From positions 1,116,001 through 1,180,000 of the forward strand of contig NZ_AP018553.1 in the NCBI RefSeq assembly GCF_003967175.1: a stretch of DNA of 64,000 nt. Direction: 5' to 3'. A program made the translations under genes and the position numbers. The notes below the pieces were generated by a model. The model was not told the origin of the DNA and made no database searches. It was given only the letters and a program-made list of their open reading frames with translations. Below, piece after piece: positions 1 to 9,661 of the stretch (positions within the stretch are counted from its first letter, which is position 1; the number at the start of each line of letters is the position of its first letter). The stretch is from Sulfodiicoccus acidiphilus (lineage in GTDB: Archaea; Thermoproteota; Thermoprotei_A; Sulfolobales; Sulfolobaceae).

Positions 1-1
1 T

Positions 2-226
2 AGTCTCAGCGATTACGGTTTGCCGAAGTCAAACGTTACGCCTAGAATAGAGTGGGTAAGCCTTGACTTAGCTAAGTCGGCTGCGCTCACTGGAAGTAAG
101 GGGATTGGGGAGGCTGGGGCCATAGCGGGAACGCCGACTATTATGAATGGAATCGAGGTTTGTATAGGAAGGAAGTTGATCAGGATGCCAGTAACTGGAG
201 GGAAAATCCTAGGGGATCTAAAGTGA
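2..226 (+). CDS. molybdenum hydroxylase (xanthine dehydrogenase family) large subunit, C-terminal end only
   Basis: Only the last ~74 codons lie in the window; the frame is open from the first base. A KGIGEAG motif near residue 33 of the visible part matches the C-terminal signature of the family, whose glutamate is the catalytic base beside the molybdenum. The family oxidises aldehydes or purines with a molybdopterin cofactor. In Sulfolobales such large subunits serve as the alpha subunit of glyceraldehyde or aldehyde dehydrogenase. The stop overlaps the start of the next gene by 4 bp (GTGA). The matching medium and small subunits of a similar enzyme lie about 58 kb away at 58706-60033; whether they pair with this subunit is unknown. 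Confidence 0.75.
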   Translation, partial: SLSDYGLPKSNVTPRIEWVSLDLAKSAALTGSKGIGEAGAIAGTPTIMNGIEVCIGRKLIRMPVTGGKILGDLK

Positions 227-696
227 GGAGATATGTGTTGTCTGAGAAGGAACGAGAGGAGCTTGAATCGAGGCTTTTCGAGAAGTACGGCTTTCAAGGT
301 GTGATTAAGGCGGAGATTGTTAAGGGAAAGAGAACCACTTTTTATATAGTTAATGAGATTCTGGCCTTCGTCGGAGAGGAGCTGGTTCCAACAATATGTG
401 CGGTGAACAAGTTAGGTGTAAGGCTACCGAAAGTCTTAGTAGATGATGGTGCTGTGATGGCCTTAAGCAAGGGGGCAGATCTCTTCGTTCCAGGGATAAG
501 GGGTACGGAAGGAGAGTTGAGAGTGGGAGGACTGGTGGTGGCTACTACTTTGAAGGGCATCCCCGTCGCCATACTCAAGGTGAAAACTATCCTTGGTCAG
601 GAGGTCACAAAAGGAAAGTTCGGGGAAAACATTCACCATGTAGGAGACGAACTCTGGGAAGCCTGCAGCAAGAGTAAGTTACCTAAGGAAAAGTAA
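223..696 (+). CDS. PUA-domain RNA-binding protein, MCT-1-like
   Basis: A predicted 157-residue protein. The C-terminal half (about residues 75-135) carries a PUA domain with the pattern KVLVDDGAV, then VPGIRG and a hydrophobic strand ending in AILKVKT. The N-terminal part resembles the archaeal MCT-1/Tma20-like pre-PUA module. PUA proteins bind structured RNA; the archaeal single-PUA family is thought to act in ribosome or translation functions, though the exact role is not settled. I chose the GTG at 223 because it overlaps the preceding stop by 4 bp and the conserved N-terminus (RRYVLSEKE) starts there. A longer frame from 160 would overlap the upstream gene. Confidence 0.75.
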   Translation: MRRYVLSEKEREELESRLFEKYGFQGVIKAEIVKGKRTTFYIVNEILAFVGEELVPTICAVNKLGVRLPKVLVDDGAVMALSKGADLFVPGIRGTEGELRVGGLVVATTLKGIPVAILKVKTILGQEVTKGKFGENIHHVGDELWEACSKSKLPKEK

Positions 697-883
697 TCGT
701 TCACTATTCTCCTTATTTGCAACCTCTTCCGGTTAACTCCTTGAGGAGCCAACCTCTCCACCGACGCTGGAGGAAGTCAAGTATGTTAGCCATGTCATTA
801 AGTACGGCAAGTCCAAATACCTAGCATTTCACGATGTTGAGGTTGGAAGGTATCCTAGAGGTATCGTTAGCAGTCACAAAGAA

Positions 884-1140
884 CACGAACTACCCCGTCC
901 CGACCAGACTTCCCGCTTTGCCACCATTTGCCCGAAGGTGGCGCAGCTCCACAGGAGGACCATTTCGGCTCTACGTTGAACCGATCTTCACCCGCGAGGT
1001 GTCAGACGAGGGGTCCACCACGATAGGCCCAAACTTAGGCTTCTCGGTGGAGTTCACCATGCGGGCCACCATCGTTAAAGGTATTTCGCGAATTCGTGTA
1101 AACTCGAGGGGGCCTCACGGGAGTGTCCCACTGACCTCAT
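884..1140 (-). repeat. degenerate family B IS200/IS605-type non-autonomous element
   Basis: Read on the minus strand, this stretch follows the family B elements found at 20565, 32054, 37555 and 54428. It has a left-end-like CTCCCGTGAGG segment near 1120, a middle segment ending in TGTGGAGCT near 950, and a right end with a GGGCAAA segment, a GACGGGG stem and TAGTTCGTG near 884. It is more diverged than the other copies. Apparent reading frames here are artefacts of this non-coding repeat. The rest of the 697-1389 gap shows no convincing gene. Confidence 0.5.
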
Positions 1141-1347
1141 TAGGATAAAATCCATTGGAACCCTGAACTTTATGTTAAACATTATGAAGAAAGCGGTCGC
1201 AGCCTAGTCTCAGCCATCGAGAAACTGCTTTCTTTCATTGTAGGCTACAACCTAGTAGCATCAGTAAAGGAGTGTAATCTTCTGAGACTTCACGAACCTT
1301 CGTCTGTAAGGGGGAGGGGGAGAGACAGAATTATATTCCAAGCAACC

Positions 1348-1358
1348 GTATTTAAAAA
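1348..1358 (+). promoter_or_regulatory. TATA box of pcm
   Basis: GTATTTAAAAA lies about 32-42 bp before the GTG at 1390, at the usual archaeal TATA spacing for a short-leader or near-leaderless transcript. Confidence 0.5.
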
Positions 1359-1389
1359 GTAGGTTGGGAGATCTCGTTCAGCCGGGGTC

Positions 1390-2001
1390 GTGTCGGTGAG
1401 CATAGGAAGTTTGCCTATCAGAAGTAAGGAACTTCAAGCCGCTCTCAAAAAGGTCGATCGAAGTATGTTCCTTCCTCCTAACGTGAGACACTTGGCTTAC
1501 GATCCGAACTATATCGATTCGCCAATTCAGGTCAGTCAGAAACACTCCACGACCGCACTCTCTCTTGGTCTCTTCATGCTAGACCAACTCGAATTGGAGA
1601 GTGGACATAAAGTGTTGGAGGTGGGAACAGGTACGGGATACTACACCGCCCTTATGATACAAATGGGGTGCGACGTGGTCACACTAGAGATGGATGATGA
1701 GATGTATCAACTTGCTTCGAAGGCCCTAGCTGGAATGAGAGTAAAACTGATTAAAGCCGATGGAAGTTTAGGCTTCCTTCCTGAGGCCCCTTACGATAGG
1801 GCTATAATTTGGTCTGCCTCTCCTTTTCTTCCTTGTGGTCCCTTGTCTCAGTTAAGGGAAGGAGGAGTAATGATAGTCCCACTACAGGTGGGAGAGCGTC
1901 AGTACCTCTACAAAGTGATAAGAACAGAACCTCCAACTATGTTAAGATTGATAGAGGTGCTCTTTGGTAAGATGGATGGAATATGTGGATTTGGAAGGTG
2001 A
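1390..2001 (+). CDS. pcm: protein-L-isoaspartate O-methyltransferase
   Basis: A 203-residue class I SAM-dependent methyltransferase that repairs isoaspartyl residues in aged proteins. The SAM-binding motif I (VLEVGTGTGYYTAL) is near residues 75-88, an acidic strand-2 residue follows in VVTLEMDD, and a D-G-S segment follows in IKADGSLGF. The N-terminal segment with SPIQVSQKHSTT is the typical substrate-side motif of Pcm, in which I/V-S-x-P-x-[MI]-x-A is replaced by a Sulfolobales-like variant. Length fits the archaeal family (about 200-230). The start is GTG at 1390; a second GTG at 1396 is possible. A TATA box precedes it. Confidence 0.85.
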   Translation: MSVSIGSLPIRSKELQAALKKVDRSMFLPPNVRHLAYDPNYIDSPIQVSQKHSTTALSLGLFMLDQLELESGHKVLEVGTGTGYYTALMIQMGCDVVTLEMDDEMYQLASKALAGMRVKLIKADGSLGFLPEAPYDRAIIWSASPFLPCGPLSQLREGGVMIVPLQVGERQYLYKVIRTEPPTMLRLIEVLFGKMDGICGFGR

Positions 2002-2892
2002 ACTACCCCACCATCATGGACGACGTCCTCGCCGTGAGTCCCGTAGCGACACCCTTTCGTAGAGGAGTTTCAATGCAAGTGTAACTACTCCGTGGTGTCC
2101 CGTGCGGAATGGAGATTTCAGGACTCAAGACCCTCCTCACCAACTCAGAGGCCCACACTCATCATCTTCTTTCCATTTTATCTACATTTTGGTTAGCCCT
2201 TTGATCCTTATTTCCTGCAGACAGCCTTACCCAATTAAGGACCTCAAGAGAGAATTAAAGCTTCCTCAGCGAGATAAATGGTTCCATGTAAGCTCGAACT
2301 TTTCGCCAGATATATTCTCAATAGTTAGGTAAAGATAACGCGATCGGTGGAGTAGAAATGGCAACAAAACGGGTTTTATCGGCAATTCCCCTCTTCAACC
2401 CCTTTGATAGTGACGCAGTGGATTCGCTATGGACTTGTTGCTTGAACAGTTGTCATAAGGAAAGGCTAACCTGATGAACCCATGGGATTAGAAGGAGGAC
2501 GTCAATTCCTACCTCGAGTCTTGAGGCAGGAATCGTATAACGCGTAGCTTAGTTTCTACACGCCGGATCCATTTATGGTCTGGCTAGTGTGGTAGTCGTT
2601 ATATTTGAGTCTATGTAGAGAGCTTTCATGGTGTGATGGTAGTAAGTAAGAAAATTCACCTTCTTCTACTTTGACATCCTCTTCGTTGGAGGATAACTAA
2701 GACGGCGTTGTAGCTATGACACCAAAAGGGAGCCTCAGACCTCGACTACTTTCCACATATAGGGATTTAAACATAGGCATGGACGGAAACTGCATGAGGT
2801 AATCCCTTACAAAAAGGACCGCTACGTTATCGCAACTTATGGACTTAAATAGGAAGGGTTTTCTGACACTCCAAATTGCCCCCAAATGAGAG
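2002..2892. other. gene-free stretch
   Basis: I see no recognisable protein here. Short open frames at 2102-2332 and 2697-2909 have no family features. A palindromic CCTACCTCGAGTCTTGAGGCAGG lies near 2512. Much of the stretch looks like decayed intergenic or mobile-element sequence. Confidence 0.3.
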
Positions 2893-2952
2893 GTGTAAAC
2901 CCGAATCATTGAAAGGGATCCTCGTCCTGAAGAACGAGGAGTAGCTCAATTT
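2893..2952 (+). repeat. degenerate family A right end
   Basis: The order GTGTAAACCCGAATC, then GGGATCCTCGTCC, then a CGAGGAG stem mirrors the right end of the family A elements at 5460-5540 and 36290-36367 and of the TnpB element at 28100-28161. The final AGTCAG is lost. It is a fossil end without a recognisable partner end. Confidence 0.45.
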
Positions 2953-3085
2953 AAGGGATCAGAAACATAAAATGATTAAGCGATAATCGCGACTTACCTC
3001 AAACTGTAGACGACAGGGGAGTCATGAAGTAAAAAGCCTTCTCCTTAGGAGAGATGGAGTCCACTTCCAACTAGTTATTAGGCAT

Positions 3086-4687
3086 TCATATTAATTTTCT
3101 AAGTTCCTTCTTGTCCACCTTGTTGGTGGAGGTCTTAGGGAGAGCTTCTACAAACAGGAATTTGTCTGGTATCCACCATCTCTGTATCTTGCCTTGTTTC
3201 ACGGCATCCTCCAAACAGGAGCCAATGTCTCCCTCCTCGAGGGTTCCAGCCTTAACTATGAATGCCACTGGTCTCTGTCCCCACTTCTCATCCTTGACAC
3301 CCACCACGGCGACCTCGCCCACTTTATGGCACTCACTAATTACGCTCTCAAGGATGAGAGTGGATATGAACTCCCCGCCGCTCTTTATAGCGTCACCCTC
3401 TCTGTCCATAAAGGTAACGTAACCAAACTCGTCAATCACGCCTAGGTCTCCCGTGTGTAGCCACCCGTTCCTCCACAGTTTAGAAGTTCGTTCTGGATCC
3501 TTGAGGTAACCTTCAGTAAGCCACGGGGCCCTAACTACTATCTCTCCTACACTTCTACCGTCGTGAGGTAGTTCCCTTCCTTCTGTATCCACTACTTTTA
3601 TCCTCACCATAGGAAGGGGCCTTCCTCCCGTCAAGGCATAGTTAAGCCTGGCGTTCTCATTCATCTGAGATACCCTATCGCTAAAGAAGGCCACCGTCAC
3701 AGGGCCGTGGGTTTCGGACATACCGTAGCCACTAGCTACCGTTATTCCAAACTCTTTCGCCTTTAAGGCGAGGCCGCGGGGAATGGCAGCCCCTCCCATA
3801 ACCACTCTCCAGCCTCTCAAATATTCAGCGTACTCCCTTATCCTAGGATGATTTAAGATCATGTAGAGTACAGTCGGTACGGTTGCTGTGTAAGTTACTT
3901 TCTCCTTTCTTATAAGCTCAAGTATGTTTTCAACGTCGTATTTTCCAGAGAGAACGTACTTATTTCCACTCAACATGACGGTCTGTGGATAATCCCAGGA
4001 GTGAATGTGAAATAGAGGAACAAGAATCATGAAAACGTCATCAGGATTCACATTGAGAGGAGGTAGTCTCCCCACGGCCGTCAGCACCATGGTATGTAGC
4101 GCGATTTGTTTATGGGTGAACCAGACTCCCTTAGGCATACCTGTCGTCCCAGAGGTGTAAAAGACCATTGCTACTGACTCCTCGCCGAGTTCAGGGAAGT
4201 CGAAGTGGGTTTTAATCAGGAGGTCATCGTAATACCTAACGTTGGGCAGAGCCGAGTTTGGCCTATTTCCACTTTCACTGTACACTATCCACCCCTTCAC
4301 GAAGGAGAAGGCGTCCTTGAACTTCTCTATCAAAGGTAGGAACTCGTCCCTCACTATTACGTAGCTGTCGTCGGCGTGTTTCATGGTGTAGAGCACCACC
4401 TCCGGCGGGTACCTCACGTTCACCGTGTGGAGGGTGGCCCCCATCATGGGTACGGCGAACATGGCCTCCATGTACCTCATTGTGTCCCAGTCTATCACAG
4501 CCACCACGTCACCTTGTCTCACTCCTAATTCCGTGAGACCCATGGCAAGCCAGCTCACTCTTTCCTTGAATTGGCTGAAGGTAACTCTCTCGTTCTTGTA
4601 GACGATCTCAGTTTCGGACCACGCTGTGGCTCCGAACTCTAAGATGTCCTTAATAGTCAAGTCTTGAGTCGATACGGGATTGGACAC
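3086..4687 (-). CDS. acyl-CoA synthetase (AMP-forming, FadD-like)
   Basis: A 533-residue member of the adenylate-forming (ANL) superfamily that activates a carboxylic acid to acyl-AMP and then acyl-CoA. Visible signatures are the P-loop-like motif FYTSGTTGMPKG (about residue 180), the adenine-binding GYGMSET near residue 320, the WLHTGDLG aspartate near 410, the hinge DREGDAIKSGGEF, and the C-terminal KTSTNKVDKKEL with the catalytic lysine. Length is normal for the medium/long-chain family. The substrate cannot be read from sequence: it could be a fatty acid or a short acid such as a hydroxyacid used by Sulfolobales carbon fixation. The gene stands alone on the minus strand. Confidence 0.85.
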   Translation of the reverse strand: MSNPVSTQDLTIKDILEFGATAWSETEIVYKNERVTFSQFKERVSWLAMGLTELGVRQGDVVAVIDWDTMRYMEAMFAVPMMGATLHTVNVRYPPEVVLYTMKHADDSYVIVRDEFLPLIEKFKDAFSFVKGWIVYSESGNRPNSALPNVRYYDDLLIKTHFDFPELGEESVAMVFYTSGTTGMPKGVWFTHKQIALHTMVLTAVGRLPPLNVNPDDVFMILVPLFHIHSWDYPQTVMLSGNKYVLSGKYDVENILELIRKEKVTYTATVPTVLYMILNHPRIREYAEYLRGWRVVMGGAAIPRGLALKAKEFGITVASGYGMSETHGPVTVAFFSDRVSQMNENARLNYALTGGRPLPMVRIKVVDTEGRELPHDGRSVGEIVVRAPWLTEGYLKDPERTSKLWRNGWLHTGDLGVIDEFGYVTFMDREGDAIKSGGEFISTLILESVISECHKVGEVAVVGVKDEKWGQRPVAFIVKAGTLEEGDIGSCLEDAVKQGKIQRWWIPDKFLFVEALPKTSTNKVDKKELRKLI

Positions 4688-5040
4688 AGAGTAGTGTAAC
4701 GATAGCTAGTTAATTAAAGTAACAGGTGTAATAACGCACTTGTTCGTGGATTCGACAAAATGAAAGACAAGCCTCGTTCATTCCATGAGTGGGTAAAGTC
4801 TTTAAATTGTGAATAGTAAGAGTATTATTGAATTACTAAAGCCATAAAGTGGTACATTAGTGAAATGCGTCCAATACACATTTCCAAGTATCTGGGAGCT
4901 GCTGGGAGTCCTTACCTGTGGTGAGGGGTAACGGACTGAAGACCTGGCTCACGGTCTACCGTCAGATGAATGGAGGGTGGTCTAAAGCCATCGGCTATCA
5001 AGCGATGAAGGTGGAGGCAGCGAACCACAAACCTGTTATC

Positions 5041-5086
5041 TGCCCTGAGGGAACCATCGCCCCTCAGGGGGTGGTGAAGAGATCAG
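5041..5086 (+). repeat. degenerate family A right end next to an intact copy
   Basis: GAGGGAACCATCGCCCCTCAGGG followed by GATCAG copies the terminal hairpin of family A, which in the copy at 36024 reads GGGAACCATCGCCCTTCCAG. It lies about 110 bp before the intact copy starting at 5196. The gap 4688-5195 otherwise holds no gene that I can support. Confidence 0.4.
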
Positions 5087-5195
5087 TTCCACATTAAACA
5101 AAATGTGCCGACTTTATAGCTCTAAAGAACTGGGCCCTCTGGCCCTTAACTTCGAGGGCAAGCTGCTGTGTTCATAACGCTGACAACTGATTTAC

Positions 5196-5540
5196 AAAAA
5201 TTGGGGTTAAGGGGGCGGAAAGCCTCGCCCTTCACGGCGGGGACGGATAGCCCCCTTGTATTTATACTTCTTTGTTAAAATTTCTCTTAGTGGTACTAAC
5301 GACGCTCCTCCCCAGCTCGAAAGAGGGCTTAATGGGACTGTGGGAGGAGCAACCATCGTCTCTCTTCTCCCTTAAGGGACTAGAGCTTTGCGATGAAAGT
5401 CCCCTCCTCTTCAAATGGGAGTGGATCTCTGATCCACTCGACTGCCCACCAAACGAGACATGTAAACCCGAACCGATGGCGGGAACGACGATCCCTCTGG
5501 GAGGGAACCCTCGTCCCTTCCAGGGCGGGGAGGAAGTCAG
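5196..5540 (+). mobile_element. non-autonomous IS200/IS605-type element, family A copy 1
   Basis: About 345 bp preceded by TTTAC (5191-5195). The left end carries GGGGTTAAGGGGGCGGAAAG and a hairpin. The interior folds into strong hairpins: GCTCCTCCC at 5304 with GGGAGGAGC at 5342, and GTGGATC at 5421 with GATCCAC at 5431. The last ~120 bp match the 3' end of the TnpB element at 27044-28161, finishing in GGCGGGGAGGAAGTCAG. No protein is encoded; frames of 120-136 codons across it are artefacts. It resembles a MITE keeping both transposase recognition ends and the omega-RNA scaffold of its parent. A near-identical copy lies at 36024-36367. Confidence 0.8.
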
Positions 5541-5678
5541 AGATAGTGTATCTGCTGAGTCTGAGTTCAACGCATGGATTCTCGATTTTACAAGGAGATG
5601 TCGAGTTGAACTCAGTCCTCTGTCTGTAGGCATACATCAAGGCCTGGTAGGGGTTCTACTAACCCCTGAACAGCCAGC

Positions 5679-6323
5679 TTAACGAAGTAGTAGGGACAAG
5701 TAGAGCACCGCGAAGGAGGAAAAGGGAACGGTGAAGTTATCGTCTAACCCAGGAATAGCCTCCACCGCTGTTGCTACCACTGCAGCTAGAACACCGAAAT
5801 AGGAAAAAAGGAAATAACCCATCGGGACTGAGACCGCCAGCATTGCTATAGAACCCCAAAGACCTTTTTTCCTCTCTCCATAAACATAATTTCTTACTAT
5901 TCCAGTCACACCGTCCCCGAAACTCATAAACAAAATTGGTAACAAACCAATTGAAAACGTGTTACCAGGATCGTTCCATAGATTCAGAAGATAAAGGAGC
6001 AGCATTAAGGTGCCGAAAGAGAAAGTGAAGGTTATTTCGCCGAAATCTCCAGATTCCTGAAACCACCCCATTAACCTACCTCTGATCCTCCTGATAACTA
6101 GATAAACCATCATTCCGTAGGACAGAAAAGCTGGGAACAACGGCGAGCTGAAAACTAAGGGGGATGCAGCAGCGACCACTCCTCCCCCCATTATGTGAAT
6201 GAACTTCCTGCTTACATACTGGTTTGACTTCGTCTCTACTTTGCGAGACAAGTAAATTACGACGAACCCAACCCATATCGTGAAGACTACGCTCCAGACT
6301 ATGTCGTTCAATGTTATTATCAT
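5679..6323 (-). CDS. polyprenol/dolichol kinase-like membrane protein (SEC59/CTP-dependent lipid kinase family)
   Basis: About 214 residues with some six predicted membrane segments. An RKFIHIMGGG motif near residue 40 and the cytoplasmic-loop pattern FGDGVTGIVRN followed by KGLWGS are the hallmarks of the CTP-dependent lipid kinases (dolichol kinase, phytol kinase, yeast Dgk1). In archaea a member could phosphorylate a polyprenol or geranylgeraniol for glycosylation or lipid recycling. Substrate assignment is inference. I placed the start at the ATG at 6323; a longer frame to 6341 would run into the divergent neighbour. The phosphatidate cytidylyltransferase superfamily is the main alternative. 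Confidence 0.65.
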   Translation of the reverse strand: MIITLNDIVWSVVFTIWVGFVVIYLSRKVETKSNQYVSRKFIHIMGGGVVAAASPLVFSSPLFPAFLSYGMMVYLVIRRIRGRLMGWFQESGDFGEITFTFSFGTLMLLLYLLNLWNDPGNTFSIGLLPILFMSFGDGVTGIVRNYVYGERKKGLWGSIAMLAVSVPMGYFLFSYFGVLAAVVATAVEAIPGLDDNFTVPFSSFAVLYLSLLLR

Positions 6324-6340
6324 TGGGCTGCAGGATAGCA

Positions 6341-6994
6341 ATGGGGGTAAATATGGATGTCTTTAGATATGCCGAGAGGGAAGGCCTCCTCTTCCCCGAT
6401 CCCCAAGGAAGTTACATAGTCGCAGTAGATGGAGACATATGTCTGGTGGATGGACCTAAACGAGAGGTGCAGTTCGCCGTCTTGGGAACGGAGGAACCTT
6501 ACCTTAAGAAACTCACTGCGTTCAGCTCCCTCTCAGGTATGTTAGTAGATGTTACGTGCGCCATGGCCGTCCCAGACTCCAAGGCTAGAACGAGAAGGCT
6601 GGCTAGGCTATTTGGACAGACCTTCGAAGATTACGTCTTTAACATTCTCTCGGCGAATTTCATAGTTGAAAAGGGGAGGGAAATCAGACCAAGCCTTGCC
6701 AAGTTTACTGGAGAGCGTGACTTCGTCAGGCCGGACTTCGTGATAGAGGGGATAGCGGTAGAAGCTAAAGTAGGATCCTACGAAAGGGCCCAGCTTGACG
6801 CTTATGCCTCTTCTTTTAGAGCAGGAGTGCTAACTACCCCATTTTCCTCCCGGTGCGACGTGCCACGCGGATGGGTGTGCGTGTGTAACTTAGTTTACAA
6901 TCCTCCCAAACTGGTTGAGTCAATAAGGTTATTAAAGGAGAGGACCAGGGGGGACCGTGGAGATAGGTACACCTCTCTTAGAGGGATCCCGTAA
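6341..6994 (+). CDS. putative PD-(D/E)XK nuclease-like protein
   Basis: About 217 residues, not assigned to a named family. The second half has [16 protein letters not shown] followed by AQLDAYA, which fits the PD-x(n)-ExK-x(n)-QxxxY pattern of RecB/Cas4-like PD-(D/E)XK nucleases; here the ExK is E-A-K. The first half looks like an unrelated alpha/beta region. The candidate function is a metal-dependent DNA nuclease in repair or defence, which is inference from motif spacing alone. The start may be 6341 or 6353. It overlaps purT by 38 bp and is divergent from the lipid kinase gene. Confidence 0.5.
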   Translation: MGVNMDVFRYAEREGLLFPDPQGSYIVAVDGDICLVDGPKREVQFAVLGTEEPYLKKLTAFSSLSGMLVDVTCAMAVPDSKARTRRLARLFGQTFEDYVFNILSANFIVEKGREIRPSLAKFTGERDFVRPDFVIEGIAVEAKVGSYERAQLDAYASSFRAGVLTTPFSSRCDVPRGWVCVCNLVYNPPKLVESIRLLKERTRGDRGDRYTSLRGIP

Positions 6995-8147
6995 AATTTT
7001 GATTTTGGGTAGCGGAGAGTTAGGGAAGGAAATGGCCCTAGAGGCCCACAGGATGGGCCTCGAAATCGCAGTAGTGGATCGTTACGACATGGCTCCAGCT
7101 ATGCACGTCGCTCACAGAAAGTACGTGGTGGATATGACCAACCAGAGGGCCCTTCTTTCCATAATCAGGAGGGAGTGGCCCGACGCAGTTATCGCCGAGG
7201 TCGAGGCCATAAACACTGAGGCCCTTCAAGAAGTCGAGTCCGATGGAATCAGAGTAGTCCCTAATGCCGACGCAGTCAGGGTGTGCATGAATAGGCTGGA
7301 GCTCAGGAAACTCGCTGCTGAGGAGCTGGGGTTGCCGACTACTAACTTCGGATTCGCCGAGTCTCCCGAGGAGGTGAAAAGCATTTGTGTAGATGTGGGT
7401 TACCCATGCATAATAAAGCCCGAAATGAGTAGTAGTGGGCACGGTCATGTGTTGATACGGAGTCCGGCCGAAGTCGAGAAAGGTTTCAAGGATTCCATAG
7501 CCGAGGCTAGAGGTAAGAGTAAGAGAGTTGTTGTGGAGGAGTTCCTGAAGCTAGATACCGAACTGACTATACTAACCTACAGGTACTCAAGTGGAGCTAC
7601 GGTGGAGACCAAGACATTGGAACCTATTGAACATAAGAGACCAGGATACTATTACGTTGAATCTTGGCACCCCTCCACAGTTGGCGATGAGGTGAAGGAG
7701 AAAGCCAAGGAGATGGCCAAGAGGTTCGTGGAGAGGATGGGAGGCCTCGGGATATATGGAGTGGAGATAATGGTCAGTGGAGACAGGGTACTCTTTAATG
7801 AAGCGGCTCCGAGGCCTCACGATACCGGGATGGTAACAATGGTTAGCCAAGATGTGAGCGAGTTTCAGATACACGTGAGATGTGCTTTGGGCCTTCCAGT
7901 ACCTGAGCCGAAGTTGGTTAGCCCGGCCGCATCTCACGTGATCCTAGCTGAGAGCGAAGGGTGGGCACCTAAATATGTTAATGTGGAGAAGGCTCTCTCT
8001 ATACCAGGAGTGCAGGTCAGGCTCTTTGGAAAACCGTTTATGTACGAACACAGGAGAATGGGAGTGATCCTGGCCACCGGAATCTCGGTCGAAGAAGCTA
8101 GAAGGAAGGCCAGAGAAGCTAGTGCGATTATCCAAGTGGTTCATTAA
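6957..8147 (+). CDS. purT: formate-dependent phosphoribosylglycinamide formyltransferase
   Basis: A 396-residue ATP-grasp enzyme that makes formyl-GAR from GAR, formate and ATP, the folate-independent route of purine synthesis step 3. It aligns throughout with bacterial PurT: the GSGELGKE motif near residue 18, [14 protein letters not shown], the ATP-grasp lid SSSGHGH, the metal/ATP residues in [16 protein letters not shown], and GPAAS replaced by SPAASHVIL. The GTG at 6957 gives the conserved N-terminus ([18 protein letters not shown]) and overlaps the upstream gene by 38 bp, suggesting translational coupling. Length is normal. Confidence 0.92.
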   Translation: MEIGTPLLEGSRKILILGSGELGKEMALEAHRMGLEIAVVDRYDMAPAMHVAHRKYVVDMTNQRALLSIIRREWPDAVIAEVEAINTEALQEVESDGIRVVPNADAVRVCMNRLELRKLAAEELGLPTTNFGFAESPEEVKSICVDVGYPCIIKPEMSSSGHGHVLIRSPAEVEKGFKDSIAEARGKSKRVVVEEFLKLDTELTILTYRYSSGATVETKTLEPIEHKRPGYYYVESWHPSTVGDEVKEKAKEMAKRFVERMGGLGIYGVEIMVSGDRVLFNEAAPRPHDTGMVTMVSQDVSEFQIHVRCALGLPVPEPKLVSPAASHVILAESEGWAPKYVNVEKALSIPGVQVRLFGKPFMYEHRRMGVILATGISVEEARRKAREASAIIQVVH

Positions 8148-8162
8148 AAAAGAGTCGGTAGA

Positions 8163-9560
8163 TTTAGGTGGTAGTTGGTTTCTCCTTAGTAATCTTCTCA
8201 GGTTCTTCTGCCAGTTTTGTCCCCAAGGTCTCAGGACTTATAAACATCCCTATTCCCACTATTACGGCACCCAAGAGGAGGACTGCCGTGGAGAACCAGA
8301 CGTTGTTGGGGGTATCCAGAGAGTAGAAAAGGTAGTTGTGCATGAAATAGACGGAAAAGCTGAACCAACCACCTAAGAATATCCCTGAGGAATAGCCGAA
8401 GCCTCCCCGAAGCCCTCATGGGTGCCCTGAATCTCTCTGAAAGATAGATAGGAATTATCCCCCACGGGGCCTGTGTGATCACGCCTATTGTGAGAGACGA
8501 TGCAAGAGCGAGAGGGAAGTTACCTGTCCTCGCCCCTAGGAATAACCCATAGTATAGGGGAAACGTGAGTATTGGTGTCAACAGCGCCCATATGAGTGTC
8601 ATTCTCCTTCTCCCCACTATCTGTGGGACAGTCCCGAAAACCAGAGCCCCCAAAGAAGGCTGCTACTGTTCCGGGAGTGTAGATGAAGTTGGCAGTTCCT
8701 ATCGAAAATACTGATGGAGAGTGTTCTAAGATCTCTGTAACGAATGCGAATAGCGAGTAGGCATAGAAGAACATGCCAGTCATCCAGAGCATCACCTGGA
8801 GGAAGTCCCTTCTGTAAGGTCTCTTGAACAGGTCGAGAAGTGAAGTCTTTCTTATCGATTTCCTAGGACTTCAGGTCCTGAAAAACCGGCGTATCATCAA
8901 TGGATAAACGCGCAGCAAGCGCGATCACGGCTGGAACTATGGATGTGAGGAAGATATATCGCCAAGCGAAGCTCTCTACCCCACTAACTCCATAAATTGA
9001 TAAAAAGACACCCTCTACAGCGGCGGCCGCTGCTGCCCCAAAGGAGAAGACTCCCTGTACTAACCCGCTCACCAGACCTCTCCACTTGAAGGGAGTCCAC
9101 TCCATCGCAAATGGATGTCCGGCGGAATACTCTCCGCCTGCAAATATTCCAACATCAACTCTAATAAATAAGGAAGAGTATGAAAGATAGAATGCCTACT
9201 TTGGCATATGTGGGGAGAGTAGAAGTCAACGCGCTTACGATTCCGAGTCCGGCCACTGCAATTATGAGGTCGTTTCACCTCCCTATCTTATCTCTTAGGT
9301 TGCCGAATATGGCAGAACCGAGGGGACGAAAGAGAATGATTAGTGTGTAGGAGAAAATTATGGTGAAGGCGGCAAAAATGGGTTAGAAGGGGGAAACAGC
9401 ACCTTTGCTATCGCCGGTGCTATAGTTAGAATCGTGGTTAAGTCATACGAGTCCAAAAGAAATCCTGTAAACTGAGAGACGATCGCCTTCACGCTATTGG
9501 AGCTGAAGGCTCCATGCCTCGGATGATCGAGTGTGAGGCAAAAATATACCTGCAATTATA
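8163..9560 (-). pseudogene. MFS transporter (sugar/metabolite:H+ symporter-like), multiply frameshifted
   Basis: Pieces of one major facilitator run through all three minus-strand frames. The N-terminal part near 9500 has [13 protein letters not shown]. The middle (8863-9105) has [15 protein letters not shown] followed by a transmembrane segment and the loop DDTPVF. Next come [15 protein letters not shown] (near 8780), then [10 protein letters not shown], and a C-terminus ending in [18 protein letters not shown] with a stop at 8163. At least four frame breaks separate them. Two breaks fall on G runs (CCCCC near 8650 and CCCC near 8407 on the plus strand); others, near 8870 and 9165, do not, so real decay is likely. 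It sits directly downstream of sdhC. Confidence 0.8.
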
Positions 9561-9661
9561 CTTATGACTAATATAAACTTTTCAAAATATCGCTCTGGTA
9601 TAAGTATAATATATAGAAGGCTCCACATACTAGAAGTTCAAGAAAAATTATAAAAATGGAC

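Noticed and set aside
834-1148. 104-codon plus-strand reading frame
   Set aside because: It lies on a degenerate family B element and has no protein features; the minus-strand element explains it.
5262-5682. Overlapping frames of 78-136 codons on both strands
   Set aside because: They fall within the non-coding family A element and its flank.
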